This document shows, in pieces, positions 15,223 to 25,344 of a stretch of DNA of 64,000 bases. Numbering within the stretch: position 1 is the first letter of the stretch; each line of letters begins with the position of its first letter. Source of the DNA: Streptomyces sp. CBMA123 (lineage in GTDB: Bacteria; Actinomycetota; Actinomycetes; Streptomycetales; Streptomycetaceae); assembly GCF_014596465.1 (NCBI RefSeq), contig NZ_MECK01000013.1, positions 1-64,000 of the forward strand, given 5' to 3'. The position numbers were made by a program, and so were the translations under genes. A model generated the notes under the pieces. That model did not search any database. It was not told the origin of the DNA and saw nothing but the letters and a program-made list of their open reading frames with translations.

Positions 15223-16397
15223 GGAGCAGTCCTTGGGTGCGGAGTCGACGGACACGGTGTCCTGCGGGCTCGCGCCCCGGCGCCGGTGGTCCGGCCGGGC
15301 CGGTCCAGGGCGATCGGGCCGTCGTGCGCGGCGACCGTCCGGCCCGCCCCCCTCGGCGCCCTCCGGAAGCAGGCGATGACCGCCCCGCGGGTGGTGGTGA
15401 CCGACAGGTGGGGTTGGTCCAGCCGTCGGCGGATCCTCACCTCGTTGCCGACGAGACCCGCGGGGAGCAGGTAGGAGTTGCCCTCGAACGGCACGACTCC
15501 GCCGGGGTCGACCCTGCGCTGGACGCAGATACGCGCCGGGAACGGCTTCGAGGGCAGGGGCAGCAGGGCTCGGCTGCGGCAGCCCGACCGCCGGTTCCGG
15601 CTGCCCAAGCGCTCGGTCAGGCGGTCGAGGCTGTCCTGGGCCGCCTGCACGCCGGGTTCGCCGGCCGCGGTGTCCCACCAGTGGAGGACGACGGAGCGGT
15701 GGGCGCGGACGACGGGGTTGGGCGCTCCCGTCCGCGGGCGGATCGCGATGGAGGCACCGTAGTGGATCGCGATCTCGTGGAAGACGGCGGTTACCTTGCC
15801 GCCCGTCGAGCAGACCGGCGCGGTCCGGTCGAATAACCAGCGCTCGCCGGTGCCGCCGAGGCGGCGCAGCACCTGGTCCAGGGCTTCCACGTAGTGCGGG
15901 AGATCGCTGGTGCCGGCCAGGGCGGCCCGCCAGTGGCCGGATCGCGTGAGCGAGCCCATGAGCAGGTACATCTCTTGCCCGCAGTCCCATTCGACTGGTG
16001 GGGCCGGGAGCCGTACCCAGTCGAACTGCACGTCCTCCAGGGGGCCTCGGCCGGGGCTGGCCCTCCCGCGGTGGCGCGGTCCGCGACGCGGCCACATCAG
16101 ATGCCTGCGCAGGGCGCGGGTGAAGGTCGAGTAGGCGCGGTTGTAGCCCAGCTCGACGATCTCGCGGTGGAGCATTCTCGCCTGCAGGTGCGGATCGTCG
16201 TCGAGGCGCTGCCGGCAGTACGGGACGAACTGCAGGAACTCGTCCCGGGTCTCCGCCCGGACCCCTACGGTCCGCTCCCCGTTGAGGTAGGCCGTGACCG
16301 TCTTGCGGTCACGGCCCATACACCGGGCGATCGCCGAGATGGACCAGCCCTGGTGGCGCATGGCGCAAATCTCTCGGTATTCCTCTGCACTCAGCAT
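15219..16397 (-). CDS. IstA-derived DNA-binding protein (probably domesticated transposase)
   Basis: A 392-residue protein. It opens with an IstA-type helix-turn-helix (EEYREICAMRHQGWSISAIA, CMGRDRKTVTAYLNGERTVG). An RNase H-like region follows, with VQFDWVRLPAPPVEWD at the first Asp position and LFDRTAPV at the second. The KGKVE segment that holds the catalytic Glu in IS21 transposases is replaced by RSVVLHWWDTAAG. No istB or terminal repeats flank it. A paralogue lies at 34151-35596. The start ATG (16397) aligns with the TTG start of that paralogue and follows GGGGGTC. I infer a transposase-derived regulator of this region. A fully decayed IS is less likely because the frame is open and ends in a coupled GTGA junction. 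Confidence 0.65.
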   Translation of the reverse strand: MLSAEEYREICAMRHQGWSISAIARCMGRDRKTVTAYLNGERTVGVRAETRDEFLQFVPYCRQRLDDDPHLQARMLHREIVELGYNRAYSTFTRALRRHLMWPRRGPRHRGRASPGRGPLEDVQFDWVRLPAPPVEWDCGQEMYLLMGSLTRSGHWRAALAGTSDLPHYVEALDQVLRRLGGTGERWLFDRTAPVCSTGGKVTAVFHEIAIHYGASIAIRPRTGAPNPVVRAHRSVVLHWWDTAAGEPGVQAAQDSLDRLTERLGSRNRRSGCRSRALLPLPSKPFPARICVQRRVDPGGVVPFEGNSYLLPAGLVGNEVRIRRRLDQPHLSVTTTRGAVIACFRRAPRGAGRTVAAHDGPIALDRPGRTTGAGARARRTPCPSTPHPRTAP

Positions 16398-16737
16398 CCA
16401 GACCCCCGGGTATCGGAATTTCGTCGCAAAGCGCCTTGAATTATCGGCGGCCGCCAGGCATGGTCGAAAATACAGCATGCGACCGAACCACTCAAGGAGC
16501 GGAAACGTTTCTTTCCGGATATGTCATGGGCAATTTCAGGGAGCGAGTTTACCGCCACCCCGACCGGGAATTCCACCCCGGCTTCGCAATACAATCACGT
16601 ACACTTATCGGGGAATTCTGCCGAGCGGCGCGGGAATTGCATTGAAGGACGCTCGAATCGCGCGCGCCGTGAGGACCGGTGCCGAACCGTTCGTGCGGCG
16701 GGCACGGCCGGCGGGGTCCGGGACGGCGCGCGCGGCC
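16398..16737. promoter_or_regulatory. AT-richer intergenic region upstream of the IstA-derived gene
   Basis: About 340 bp with clearly lower GC than its surroundings (stretches such as TTGAATTATCGG and ACGTTTCTTTCC). It holds no open reading frame of quality. It separates the stop of the ATPase gene from the start of the IstA-derived gene, both on the minus strand, and likely carries the latter's promoter. Confidence 0.4.
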
Positions 16738-17151
16738 TCACAGCGGCAGTCGGCAGGAAACCGTCTTGGTTCCGTCGAGATGGAAACGGTACCCCCACGA
16801 GCCGGCGATGCTCTCCACCAGGAGCAGCCCGCGCCCGCCTTCTTGGGAGGCGGTTGCCCGGTGCGCCCGGGGAGCAATCCCGGAGCGGTCCCGGATCCCG
16901 ATCGACAGCCACCGCTGCTCGAGCGCGATGGTCACCCTGATCCGGTGCTCGCTATCGGTGTACCGGATTGCGTTCGTCAGGAGCTCTGAGGTCAGGAGTT
17001 CGGCGTCCTCGGTGAGGTGTGCTATATCCCAGAGTCTGAGGATGGCGTTCACGGCACGGCGCACGGGTCCCACGCAGTGGGTCTCCGGCAGGACGAACAT
17101 GGTGACGCGCCGTCCCTGCGTGTCGTGCGGGCCCGAGCGTGGCGAGGTCAT
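16738..17151 (-). CDS. ATP-binding protein, anti-sigma-factor/RsbW-like kinase fold
   Basis: A 137-residue single-domain HATPase_c protein. The N box is visible (DAELLTSELLTNAIRYTD, with the conserved Asn). The G1 and G2 boxes are weaker: IGIRDRSGIAPR, then EGGRGLLLVESIAGSWGYRF. Such proteins in Streptomyces act as anti-sigma or regulatory kinases with STAS-domain partners. The ATG at 17151 follows GGGGA. It lies 90 bp downstream of the PKS stop on the same strand, so it may be the last gene of the PKS transcript. A second paralogue is at 38480-39061. Confidence 0.75.
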   Translation of the reverse strand: MTSPRSGPHDTQGRRVTMFVLPETHCVGPVRRAVNAILRLWDIAHLTEDAELLTSELLTNAIRYTDSEHRIRVTIALEQRWLSIGIRDRSGIAPRAHRATASQEGGRGLLLVESIAGSWGYRFHLDGTKTVSCRLPL

Positions 17152-17241
17152 GGTCGTTCCCCGATTCCCTTCCCCGGGCAAGGCCGGGATCCCGTGCTTG
17201 GCGGTCCGGCAGTGGCCTGGCGCCGGCGGCCCGGAGTGAGC

Positions 17242-20200
17242 TCATGGGTTCTTCCTCGGCGGTTCGGTGCCGGCGGCGGCGTCCGGCGGCCGGGCCGACC
17301 GCGGCGAGCGGGGAGCGATGATGTCGGCGGCCCGGGGCGTGGTCCGGCCGGGGGGATCCGGTGGAGCGTCGGCGGTCAGGCTGATGCCGATGTGCTGCGC
17401 GAGGCCGTCTGCGAGAGCTGCCAGCGTGGGGTGGCCCGCGACGAAGTCGCCGGCGAGCCTGACGCCGAGGGAGGCCTCCAGGCGGGTGCGCAGTTCGATG
17501 CGGAGCAGGGAGTCGAACCCGAGCGCGTTCAGCGGGGTCTGCGGGTCCAGGGTGCTGGCCCCCAGCCGGAGCACGGTGCGGATGTGTCCGGCCAGGTGGT
17601 CCTCGAGGACCGTGCGGCGGGCGAGGCCGGGTTCTGCGGCCCGCAGCTCGCCCCGGATGTCGCGTGCCGCATCCTGCCCGGACGCCTGTACGGGGGTGCC
17701 GGGCGCCTCGGGCGTGAAGAGGGCGAACAGCGAGGACGCCCGCCCGGCCGGGGGGATCCAGGTGTCCGGCGGGCCCGGGATCACGCCGGTGCGTACACGG
17801 CCGTGGGTCAGGAGCGCTGCCAGGGCCTCGAGTCCTTCTGCGGTGGGAATGGTCTGGTAGCCGCGGGCCGCGAAGCCGGTGGCGACTCCGGTTTCGCCCC
17901 AGGGCCCCCAGTTCACGGCCAATGTGGGCAGGTCCAGGGCGGTGCGCCAGGTGGCGAACGCGTCGAGCCACGCGTTGGCGGCCGAGTAGGCGCCCTGGCC
18001 CGGGTTGCCGAGCAGGGAGGCCATGGAGGAGTACAGGACGAACCAGTCGAGCGGCAGTCCGGTGGTGGCCTCGTGGAGGCGCCAGGCGCCGGTGACCTTG
18101 GGATGCCAGACGCGTTCGAGCTGGTCGTCGGTGATGTTGGACACCGCGGCGTCGTCGAGGACCATCGCGGCGTGGACCACGCCGCGCAGTGTCCCGCCGC
18201 CCGCGGTGGCCTCGGCCACCAGCTGCTCGGCGACACCGGGCTGCGCGATGTCTCCGAGCACGACGCTGACGCGGGTCCCCTGTTCGCACAGTCCGGCGAG
18301 GATCCGTTCGGTCTCGGCCGAGGGGGACGTGCGTCCGTTGAGGACGAGGTGGGCGGCGCCACGGCCCGCCAGCCAGAGGGCCGTGGCGAGGCCGACGCCG
18401 CGCAGGCCGCCCGTGACGACGTAGGCGCCGTCCGCCCGTACCGGCGAGGGCGGGTCGCGCAGTACGGCGGTGGCGTGGCCTTCGCCGGGCACCGTCAGGA
18501 CCAGTTTGCCGATGTGCCCGGCGCCGGCCATGAGGCGGAAGGCGTCGGAGGCCTGCGCGAGCGGATAGGTCCGGCACGGCAGCGGGGCGAGGGCGCCCTG
18601 GCGGAGTTCGGCGAGGACCTCGCCCAGCAGCTCGGCGAAGGTGTCCGGGCGGGTGTCCTGGAGCTCGACGAGGTCGACTGTGCTCAGGGTGATGTTGTGC
18701 CGTAGCGGTGCGAGACCCAGCGGGGTGTCGGCGAGGATGTCGCGCACACCCAGCTCGATGAACCTGCCGAAGGGGCGCAGCGTTTCCAGTCCGGCCCTGA
18801 TGGCGGGCCCGGAGAGGGAGTTGAGGACCACGTCGACGCCCTCTCCGGCGGTGGCGTCGCGGGTCTGCTCGGCAAAGTCCAGCGAGCGGGAGTCCATGAC
18901 GTGCCGGATGCCCATCGCGCGCAGGTACTGGCGCCTGTCCTCGCTGCCGGCGGTGGCGAGCACCTCGGCGCCCAGGCGCCGCGCGACCGCGATCGCGGCC
19001 AGTCCGGTCCCGCCGGTGGCGCTGTGGATCAGGACGCGCTCGCCGCCGGCGAGCCTGGCGAGGCGACGCAGTGCGTACCAGGCGGTGAGGTAGGCGACGG
19101 GCAGCCCGGCGGCCGTCTCCGCGGGCAGGCCCGCCGGGACGGGGGCGACGGCGGCGGCGGGCAGGGTGGCGAAGGTCGTGAAGAGTCCGCCTCGCACGTC
19201 GGCGGCGAGGACGCTGTCGCCGACGCACACGTTCCTGACGCCTGGTCCGACTGCGGTGACCACGCCGGTGGCTTCGAAGCCGATGCGGTAGCCCGCCTCG
19301 TCGTCGGTCGCCAGCATGCCCATCGCGGTGAGCACGTCGCGGAAGTTCACGCCCGCGGCGTGGAGGCGCAGTTCGACCTCACCGGGGCCGGGGGCACGCC
19401 GTGGTGAGGTGGTCAGGCGCAGGGCGTCGAGGTCGCCGAGCCGCCCCGCGTGGAGCTGGAAGCGGTCGGCGCCGTAGCGCACGGTGCGGGTGACGGCGGT
19501 GGCGCGTTCGGTCTCCGACAGGGGGGTGTAGGACAGCCGGGCGATGTGCCGGGTGTCACCGCGCAGGGCGATCTCGTCCTCGGGGGGGTCCGCGAGGAGT
19601 TCGGCCGCGAGCTGGTGCAGGCCGGTGTCGGCACGGTCGGCGTCGATGAGGGTCGCCCGCAGCTCCGGGTGTTCGTGCGTCAGGACGCGCACGAGTCCTC
19701 GCAGGGCGCTCTGGGCGGGGTCTGCGGGCTGCCCCGGCTCCGGAGCGTGGGCGGACCGGGTGACGGCGAACAGGCGTGCGGGTGTGCCGCGCGCGATCGC
19801 GCTCTGTGCGGCGGCGAGCAGGCGGCGGGTGCGGCGCAGTGCGATCGCGGCGGCGTCGTCCTCGGGCGCGGACGGCGCGGACAGGAGGACCACGGCGCAC
19901 GGTGCGGGTGAGGAGTCCCAGTGCCCGGCGATGCTCTGCTTGAGCGGCTGGAGGGCGGCACTGTCGACGGGGACGTCGAGGACGTCGGTGCGGGCTCCGG
20001 CGAGCTCGAGGGCGTCCGCCAGTGCCCGGGCGGATCCGTCCGCCTCGCCGATGACGAGCCAGGGGCCCGGGGCGGGCGGTTCAAGGCCCTCCCGGCGCGG
20101 CACCGGCTGCCAGCAGGTCTCGAGGAACCACCGGTCGACGGTTTCATCGGCCCCCGCGCCCCTGCGTACGAAGCGCAGCGCGTCGATCTCGACGAGGGGG

Positions 20201-23200
20201 TTTCCCGCCTCGTCCAGCAGCCGCACGTCCCCGACGATGGCGTCCGCAGCGGTGTGGGTGAGCCGGGCGTGCGCGTAGCAGGCATCCTCGGGGGCTGCGA
20301 GGATCCGCACGGCGCGCATCCCGACTGGCAGTACCAGGCCGTGGCCCGGTTCGTCGATCAGGCCGGCGACGACGAGCTGGGCGCACAGGTCCAGGAGCAC
20401 CGGGTGGATCCGCAGGCCGTGGCGGGCGGTGCGTGCCGGGTCCGGCAGCGTCACGCGGGCCCAGAAGCTGTCGCCCTGGGCGCAGGCGCGCAGCTCGGTG
20501 ATGCCGCTGAAGGCGGGTCCGTGCTCCAGGCCCCGTGTGCGCAGGCTCGCGTAGAGGGCGTGCGGATCCAGGACGACGGGGTGGTCGGCGGCCAGTGCGG
20601 CTGCGGGGAGCACCGGTGTCCGGGGGGAGGCGTCGATGCGGCGCAGGACCGCGGTGGCCTGCCGTACCCAGGTCCCGTCCTTGTCGCGGCCGAAGACTTC
20701 GCAGTCGGCGCGGTCGGCGCCGGTCAGGGTGACGGTCGTGCCGACGGGCGTGCGGGCGTCAAGGTGCAGCAGCTCGCGGAAGCGGATGTCGGTCGCTTCG
20801 ACATCGTGCGCGGCGCCGCGGAACACCTCGCCGGCCGCGGTCAGGGCCAGGGCGCAGTAGGCGGCGCCGGGCAGGACCGGCCGGCCGTGGACGCGGTGGT
20901 CGGCCATCCAGGGCAGGACGTCGGTGCCGGTGTCGGCGTGCCAGGTGTGGCGGGGCTGGTCGCCGGGCACCTCCGTGTGCGCTCCCGGCAGGGCGGCGGG
21001 AGCGCTCTCGATGTGCGGGGAGGCCGCTGCGGGCGGGGTGGTGTCGGTCCAGTGGGGTCGGCGGTCGAAGGTCAGCGCGGGTACGTCGGCCAGGCGGCCG
21101 CCTGCGTAGAGACGGGACCAGTCGACGCCGACTCCCGCGCAGTGCAGGGCGGCGAGCTGGGTGCGGAAGGTGGTGCGGTCGTCTTCCCCCTTGCGCAGTG
21201 TCGGCAGGATCACGGGCTCGTGGAGCAGGCCGATCAGGCTCTGGGCGAGGGGGCGGGTGACGACGGCGTGCGGCGAGATCTCGAGGTACACCTGGTGGCG
21301 GTCGGCGGCGGCCGCGGCCACGGCGGCGCCGAAGCGTACGGGTCGGCGCAGGTTGGCGCACCAGTAGGCGGCGTCGAAGACCGGGGTGTCGAGGGGGTCG
21401 TCCAGGACGGTGGTGTAGAAGGGGACGGTCGGCCGGCTGGGGGTGAGCTCGGCGAGCTCGGCGGCGAGGTCCGCGAGCAGCGGGTCGACCTGGGGGCAGT
21501 GCGAGGCGACGTCGACGTCGATCAGACGTGCCACGAGTCCGCGGGCCTGCCAGGCGGTGGTCAGGTGCCGGACGGCGTCTGCGGTGCCGGCGACGACGGT
21601 CGAGTCGGGGGCGGCGACGACGGCCACCGACACCGTGCCGTCGCCGATGGCGGCGAGGTCGTTCTCGACGGTCGCGCTGTCGAGGCCGACGCTCGCCATG
21701 GCGCCGGCTCCGGCGATGCGGGTGAGGAGGGCGGACCGCCGGCAGATGACGCGGACGCCGTCGGCCAGGGTGAGCGCTCCGGCGGTGACGGCGGCCGCGA
21801 CCTCGCCCATGGAATGGCCGATGACGGCGGCCGGTTCGACCCCGTGGTCGCGCCAGGCGGCGGCCAGGGCGACCTGCAGGGCGAACAGCGCGGGTTGCAC
21901 GCGGCCGCAGCCGCTGACGTGTTCGCGGTCGCGGACGGCCCGCAGGACGGAAAACCCGGTCTCGGCGTCGATCAGCGCATCCGCTTCGGCCAGGGTCTCG
22001 GCGAAGGCCGGCTCGTGGTGGAGCAGGCCGTGCCCCATGCCCTGCCACTGCGAGCCCTGGCCGGAGAACACCCAGACGGGACGGCGGGTGACGCCCGCGC
22101 CCACGTGGCCGCGTACGACGCCGGGGTGGGCCCGGCCGGCTTCGAAGGACTGCAGGGCGTGCGCCAGGTCGCGGTGGGAGTCGGCCACCACGCCGAGCCG
22201 GCCGCGCCCGGGGGAGCGGCGCAGGGCGAGGGTGTGGGCGATGTCGCGCAGGGGGGTGGCGGTTCCCTCGGCCTCCAGCCAGTGGGCCAGGCGCGCGGCG
22301 GCGGCGGGCAGTGCGTCCGGGGAGCCGGCGGCGAGGAGGAAGACGTGGGGTGGGGCGTCCTGCGGCCGTGACGGCGGGGCGCCGGCGGTGCCGGCGGCCG
22401 CGTGTGCGGCGGTGCCGGGGGTGGGAGTGCCGGGGAGGACGACGGTGTGGCGGCGGGCCGGGGCCTGTTCGAGGACCACGTGTGCGTTGGTCCCGGAGAA
22501 GCCGAAGGAGGACACCGCGGCCAGTCGCGAGGCCGTCCGGGTGGGCCAGGCGGACAGGCCGGTGGGGACGAACAGGCGGGTGCCCTCGGCGCTGATGGCC
22601 GGGTTCCACCGGGTGAAGTGCAGGTTGGGCGGGACGACCCCGCGCCGGAGGCAGAGCACCGCCTTGATCAGGCCGATGACGCCGGCCGCCGGTTCCAGGT
22701 GGCCCACGTTCGTCTTCACCGAACCCAGCGCGCAGCGCCCCTGTCCGGTGCCGTAGACCGCGGCCAGGCTGGAGAACTCGACGGGGTCGCCGACGGGCGT
22801 GCCGGTGCCGTGCGTCTCCACCAGGCCCACGTCGCGCGGGTCGGTTCCGGCTCGGGCGAGGGCCTGGCGGTAGAGGGCCTGCTGGGCCTCGGCGGAGGGT
22901 GAGGCCAGGACGTCGGAGCGGCCGTCCTGGTTGACGGCCGAGCCGCGGACCAGGGCCAGGACGCGGTCGTCGTCCCGTAGCGCGTCCTCGAGGCGCTTGA
23001 GGACGACGACGCCGCAGCCTTCGCCGCGGACGAAGCCGTCCGCGGCCGCGTCGAAGGTCCGGCACCGGCCGGTGGGCGAGAGCATCCCCATGCGGGCGAA
23101 GGACATCGTCGTCCTGGCCCCGAGTATGAGGGTGACGCCGCCGGCCAGCGCGAGATCGCACTCGCCGTCGCGCAGGGCCTGGCAGGCCAGGTGGACCGCC

Positions 23201-23751
23201 ACGAGCGAGGACGAGCACGCGGTGTCCAGTGCCACGCAGGGGCCCTGCAGACCCAGCAGGTAGGAGATGCGCCCCGGGGCGACACAGTGCCCGTTGGTCA
23301 GGACCGCGCCCTCGAGTTCCCGGGGGTGGCCGGCGAGGGACTCCATGTAGTCGGTGTAGCTCAGGCCCGAGAACAGTCCCGTGGAGGTCCCTGCCAGCCG
23401 CTCCGGGGGGAGTCCGGCGTGTTCGAGTGCCTCCCACGTCACTTCCAGGAGCAGCCGGTGCTGGGGGTCCAGGACGTCGGCCTCCTTGCCCGAGACCCCG
23501 AAGAAGTCGGCGTCGAAGCCGGCGACGTCGCCGAGGTATCCGCCCCACGGCGGCATCGGCCCGGCGGCGTGGGCCGGGGCCGCGGCCACGTGCCCCGCGC
23601 GGCCGGTCGGCGGGTGGCCGACCGCGTCCCGGCCGGCTTCGAGCAGCCGCCACAACGCGGCGGGCGAGTCGATGCCGTGGGGAAGCCGGCATCCCATGCC
23701 GACGACGGCGATGTGCGCGTCAGCGGCTCTCAGGTTCTCTGTGTGGCCCAT
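17242..23751 (-). CDS. Fully reducing type I polyketide synthase, one module (KS-AT-DH-ER-KR-ACP)
   Basis: A 2169-residue protein. KS about 12-430: catalytic Cys 179 (DTACSSS), His 314 (ETHGTGTP), His 351 (NVGHLEP). AT about 558-860: GHSMGE with Ser 647, and VASH at 748-751, which points to methylmalonyl rather than malonyl. DH about 935-1200: His 952 (DHRVHGRPVLPG), Asp 1121 (HPVLLDLCAQ). ER about 1445-1755: NADPH motif HSATGGTG. KR about 1770-1990: GGLRGVG, LDD at 1865-1867 (B-type), Ser 1908/1909, Tyr 1922. ACP about 2045-2120: Ser 2081 (LGFDSLL). There are no docking domains and no thioesterase. The architecture is that of mycobacterial MAS-like iterative synthases, so a methyl-branched saturated acyl chain is likely. 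Release and chain length are unknown. The ATG at 23751 was chosen because the conserved KS start follows directly. Confidence 0.95.
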   Translation of the reverse strand: MGHTENLRAADAHIAVVGMGCRLPHGIDSPAALWRLLEAGRDAVGHPPTGRAGHVAAAPAHAAGPMPPWGGYLGDVAGFDADFFGVSGKEADVLDPQHRLLLEVTWEALEHAGLPPERLAGTSTGLFSGLSYTDYMESLAGHPRELEGAVLTNGHCVAPGRISYLLGLQGPCVALDTACSSSLVAVHLACQALRDGECDLALAGGVTLILGARTTMSFARMGMLSPTGRCRTFDAAADGFVRGEGCGVVVLKRLEDALRDDDRVLALVRGSAVNQDGRSDVLASPSAEAQQALYRQALARAGTDPRDVGLVETHGTGTPVGDPVEFSSLAAVYGTGQGRCALGSVKTNVGHLEPAAGVIGLIKAVLCLRRGVVPPNLHFTRWNPAISAEGTRLFVPTGLSAWPTRTASRLAAVSSFGFSGTNAHVVLEQAPARRHTVVLPGTPTPGTAAHAAAGTAGAPPSRPQDAPPHVFLLAAGSPDALPAAAARLAHWLEAEGTATPLRDIAHTLALRRSPGRGRLGVVADSHRDLAHALQSFEAGRAHPGVVRGHVGAGVTRRPVWVFSGQGSQWQGMGHGLLHHEPAFAETLAEADALIDAETGFSVLRAVRDREHVSGCGRVQPALFALQVALAAAWRDHGVEPAAVIGHSMGEVAAAVTAGALTLADGVRVICRRSALLTRIAGAGAMASVGLDSATVENDLAAIGDGTVSVAVVAAPDSTVVAGTADAVRHLTTAWQARGLVARLIDVDVASHCPQVDPLLADLAAELAELTPSRPTVPFYTTVLDDPLDTPVFDAAYWCANLRRPVRFGAAVAAAAADRHQVYLEISPHAVVTRPLAQSLIGLLHEPVILPTLRKGEDDRTTFRTQLAALHCAGVGVDWSRLYAGGRLADVPALTFDRRPHWTDTTPPAAASPHIESAPAALPGAHTEVPGDQPRHTWHADTGTDVLPWMADHRVHGRPVLPGAAYCALALTAAGEVFRGAAHDVEATDIRFRELLHLDARTPVGTTVTLTGADRADCEVFGRDKDGTWVRQATAVLRRIDASPRTPVLPAAALAADHPVVLDPHALYASLRTRGLEHGPAFSGITELRACAQGDSFWARVTLPDPARTARHGLRIHPVLLDLCAQLVVAGLIDEPGHGLVLPVGMRAVRILAAPEDACYAHARLTHTAADAIVGDVRLLDEAGNPLVEIDALRFVRRGAGADETVDRWFLETCWQPVPRREGLEPPAPGPWLVIGEADGSARALADALELAGARTDVLDVPVDSAALQPLKQSIAGHWDSSPAPCAVVLLSAPSAPEDDAAAIALRRTRRLLAAAQSAIARGTPARLFAVTRSAHAPEPGQPADPAQSALRGLVRVLTHEHPELRATLIDADRADTGLHQLAAELLADPPEDEIALRGDTRHIARLSYTPLSETERATAVTRTVRYGADRFQLHAGRLGDLDALRLTTSPRRAPGPGEVELRLHAAGVNFRDVLTAMGMLATDDEAGYRIGFEATGVVTAVGPGVRNVCVGDSVLAADVRGGLFTTFATLPAAAVAPVPAGLPAETAAGLPVAYLTAWYALRRLARLAGGERVLIHSATGGTGLAAIAVARRLGAEVLATAGSEDRRQYLRAMGIRHVMDSRSLDFAEQTRDATAGEGVDVVLNSLSGPAIRAGLETLRPFGRFIELGVRDILADTPLGLAPLRHNITLSTVDLVELQDTRPDTFAELLGEVLAELRQGALAPLPCRTYPLAQASDAFRLMAGAGHIGKLVLTVPGEGHATAVLRDPPSPVRADGAYVVTGGLRGVGLATALWLAGRGAAHLVLNGRTSPSAETERILAGLCEQGTRVSVVLGDIAQPGVAEQLVAEATAGGGTLRGVVHAAMVLDDAAVSNITDDQLERVWHPKVTGAWRLHEATTGLPLDWFVLYSSMASLLGNPGQGAYSAANAWLDAFATWRTALDLPTLAVNWGPWGETGVATGFAARGYQTIPTAEGLEALAALLTHGRVRTGVIPGPPDTWIPPAGRASSLFALFTPEAPGTPVQASGQDAARDIRGELRAAEPGLARRTVLEDHLAGHIRTVLRLGASTLDPQTPLNALGFDSLLRIELRTRLEASLGVRLAGDFVAGHPTLAALADGLAQHIGISLTADAPPDPPGRTTPRAADIIAPRSPRSARPPDAAAGTEPPRKNP

Positions 23752-23830
23752 CACATGCTCTCCTACGCGCTTGCGCGGACGGGGGTGGGGAGCGCTCGCC
23801 GTCCGGCGGTGCGGTCGGCGGATGCCGGGG

Positions 23831-25171
23831 TCAGTCGACGTCTGAGCTGCCCAGCAGGATCGCGCTCTTGACGCCACCGATCTGGTAGTTGCAGGTGAGC
23901 GCGTAGTCGAACTCCAGGTGCCGGGTGCGCAGCCCGGGGACGGGGTCGAAGCAGATGTTGTCGGCCGGCTCCTCGCAGTTCGCGGTGGGGCACACCTCCC
24001 CCCGCCCCAGCATCAGGAGGGTCAGGGCGACGCCCAGGGCTCCTGCCGGAGCGCCGTTGTGGCCGAAGCAGGCTTCCTGGGAGGTCATCAGGAGGTCTCC
24101 GACGGCGTCGCCGTAGAGCTGTCGGGCGGCGTTCGCCTCGAACGCGGTCACGACGACGTCGCCGTCGCTTCCGCCGTGGATGTAGGGGATCTGGCCGATG
24201 GCCCACCGGTCGCCGAGGCACTTGCGGATGGCGGCGACCAGCGAGGCGCCGTTCTCGTCGCTGGCGAGCGGGTTGGACAGGCCGTCGCGGGTCATGCCGT
24301 GCGACAGGACCTGGCCGTAGGTGAACGCCCCGCGCTGCTGGGCGTGGTCGCGGCTCTCCAGCACCAGGGTCACCGACCCCTCCCCGTGGTTCACGCAGTC
24401 GGCCCGCCGATCGTAGGGCCTCATGACCCGGTCGAAGGCCGGGAGGAGATCGGGCATGCCGTCGACGCGGATCGTGTCGTAGGCGCGCTGGGCGCCGTGC
24501 AGCAGACGCTGGACGTTCTGGATCACGTCCAGGCTGAACACGTCCACGCCGGTGACGACGGCGAGGTCGGTCTCGCCGTCCGCGATCATGCGGCGGGCGT
24601 TGCCGATCTGGACGGCGGAGGACGCGCAACCGCACGACACGGTGAAGCAGGGGCCGCTCGTACGCATCAGCGCGCCTTGGACCAGCGCCACGTCGGAAGG
24701 GGTGAGTCCCTGCTGGGCCCTGACGAACAGCTCCATCGCCTGGTGCGGCGAGATGGTGCCCGCGTCGGCGTGCAGGACCTCGAGGTAGCTGGCGACGTTG
24801 GCGTCGATGCCCCCGCGCCCGACCAGGACGGCGGCGTTGGTGAGGTCGCCGTCCCCGATGCTCAGTTGGGCGTCCGAGCAGGCTTCCACGAGGGACACCA
24901 GCCCGTAGCGGTGCGCGTTGGTGTAGTGCTGGGAGAAGATGCCCGGCAGTCCGGGCAGGCGCTCCGCGAACGCCGCGTCCGGCAGATCGACGGAGCCGTA
25001 GTAGACACCGTGGTGCTTGAGGCACGAGCGGCCGTTGGAGGCCACGTCCCAGACCTCGCCCGCGGTGAACAGCGGCTGCTCCTCGCCCGGCAGGCAGAAC
25101 CCCATGCCGGTGACCACGGTGTCCCGCCCGCCGCTGCCGCCTCGCGGGCGCCGGCTGGAGGGCCCGCTCAC
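23831..25171 (-). CDS. Stand-alone beta-ketoacyl synthase (thiolase fold)
   Basis: A 446-residue KS with GTG start at 25171 after GAGGA. The catalytic triad seems kept: Cys 182 (SCGCASSAV), His 332 (IHGGSDGD), His 371 (CFGHNGAPAGALG). The usual KxNxGH lysine is replaced (TSQEACFGH), and the first His sits in HGGSDGD rather than HGTGT. This is a divergent FabF/FabB-like branch rather than a modular KS. It lies 79 bp upstream of the PKS on the same strand. It may provide the starter or an extra condensation for the PKS, or act as a decarboxylating priming factor. No partner chain-length-factor gene is seen. Confidence 0.85.
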   Translation of the reverse strand: MSGPSSRRPRGGSGGRDTVVTGMGFCLPGEEQPLFTAGEVWDVASNGRSCLKHHGVYYGSVDLPDAAFAERLPGLPGIFSQHYTNAHRYGLVSLVEACSDAQLSIGDGDLTNAAVLVGRGGIDANVASYLEVLHADAGTISPHQAMELFVRAQQGLTPSDVALVQGALMRTSGPCFTVSCGCASSAVQIGNARRMIADGETDLAVVTGVDVFSLDVIQNVQRLLHGAQRAYDTIRVDGMPDLLPAFDRVMRPYDRRADCVNHGEGSVTLVLESRDHAQQRGAFTYGQVLSHGMTRDGLSNPLASDENGASLVAAIRKCLGDRWAIGQIPYIHGGSDGDVVVTAFEANAARQLYGDAVGDLLMTSQEACFGHNGAPAGALGVALTLLMLGRGEVCPTANCEEPADNICFDPVPGLRTRHLEFDYALTCNYQIGGVKSAILLGSSDVD

Positions 25172-25344
25172 GACGCGTCCTCACGGGTGCGGGGCTGACG
25201 CTCTGTCCGTACTCGTACGGGACGGTCGCTGGTCATTGCTCACCTCGGAGAGTGGGGGGGTGGGGCGGGGCGGCGCCGCGTCGGTGCGCGGCTCCCGGGG
25301 CCCGGCGCCGGTGTCGGATGCCGGGCAGGCGGTGGCGGGCGCAC

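Noticed and set aside
19921-22371. 816-codon plus-strand frame inside the PKS
   Set aside because: Antisense shadow of GC-rich coding DNA. The minus-strand frame has every PKS motif in order.
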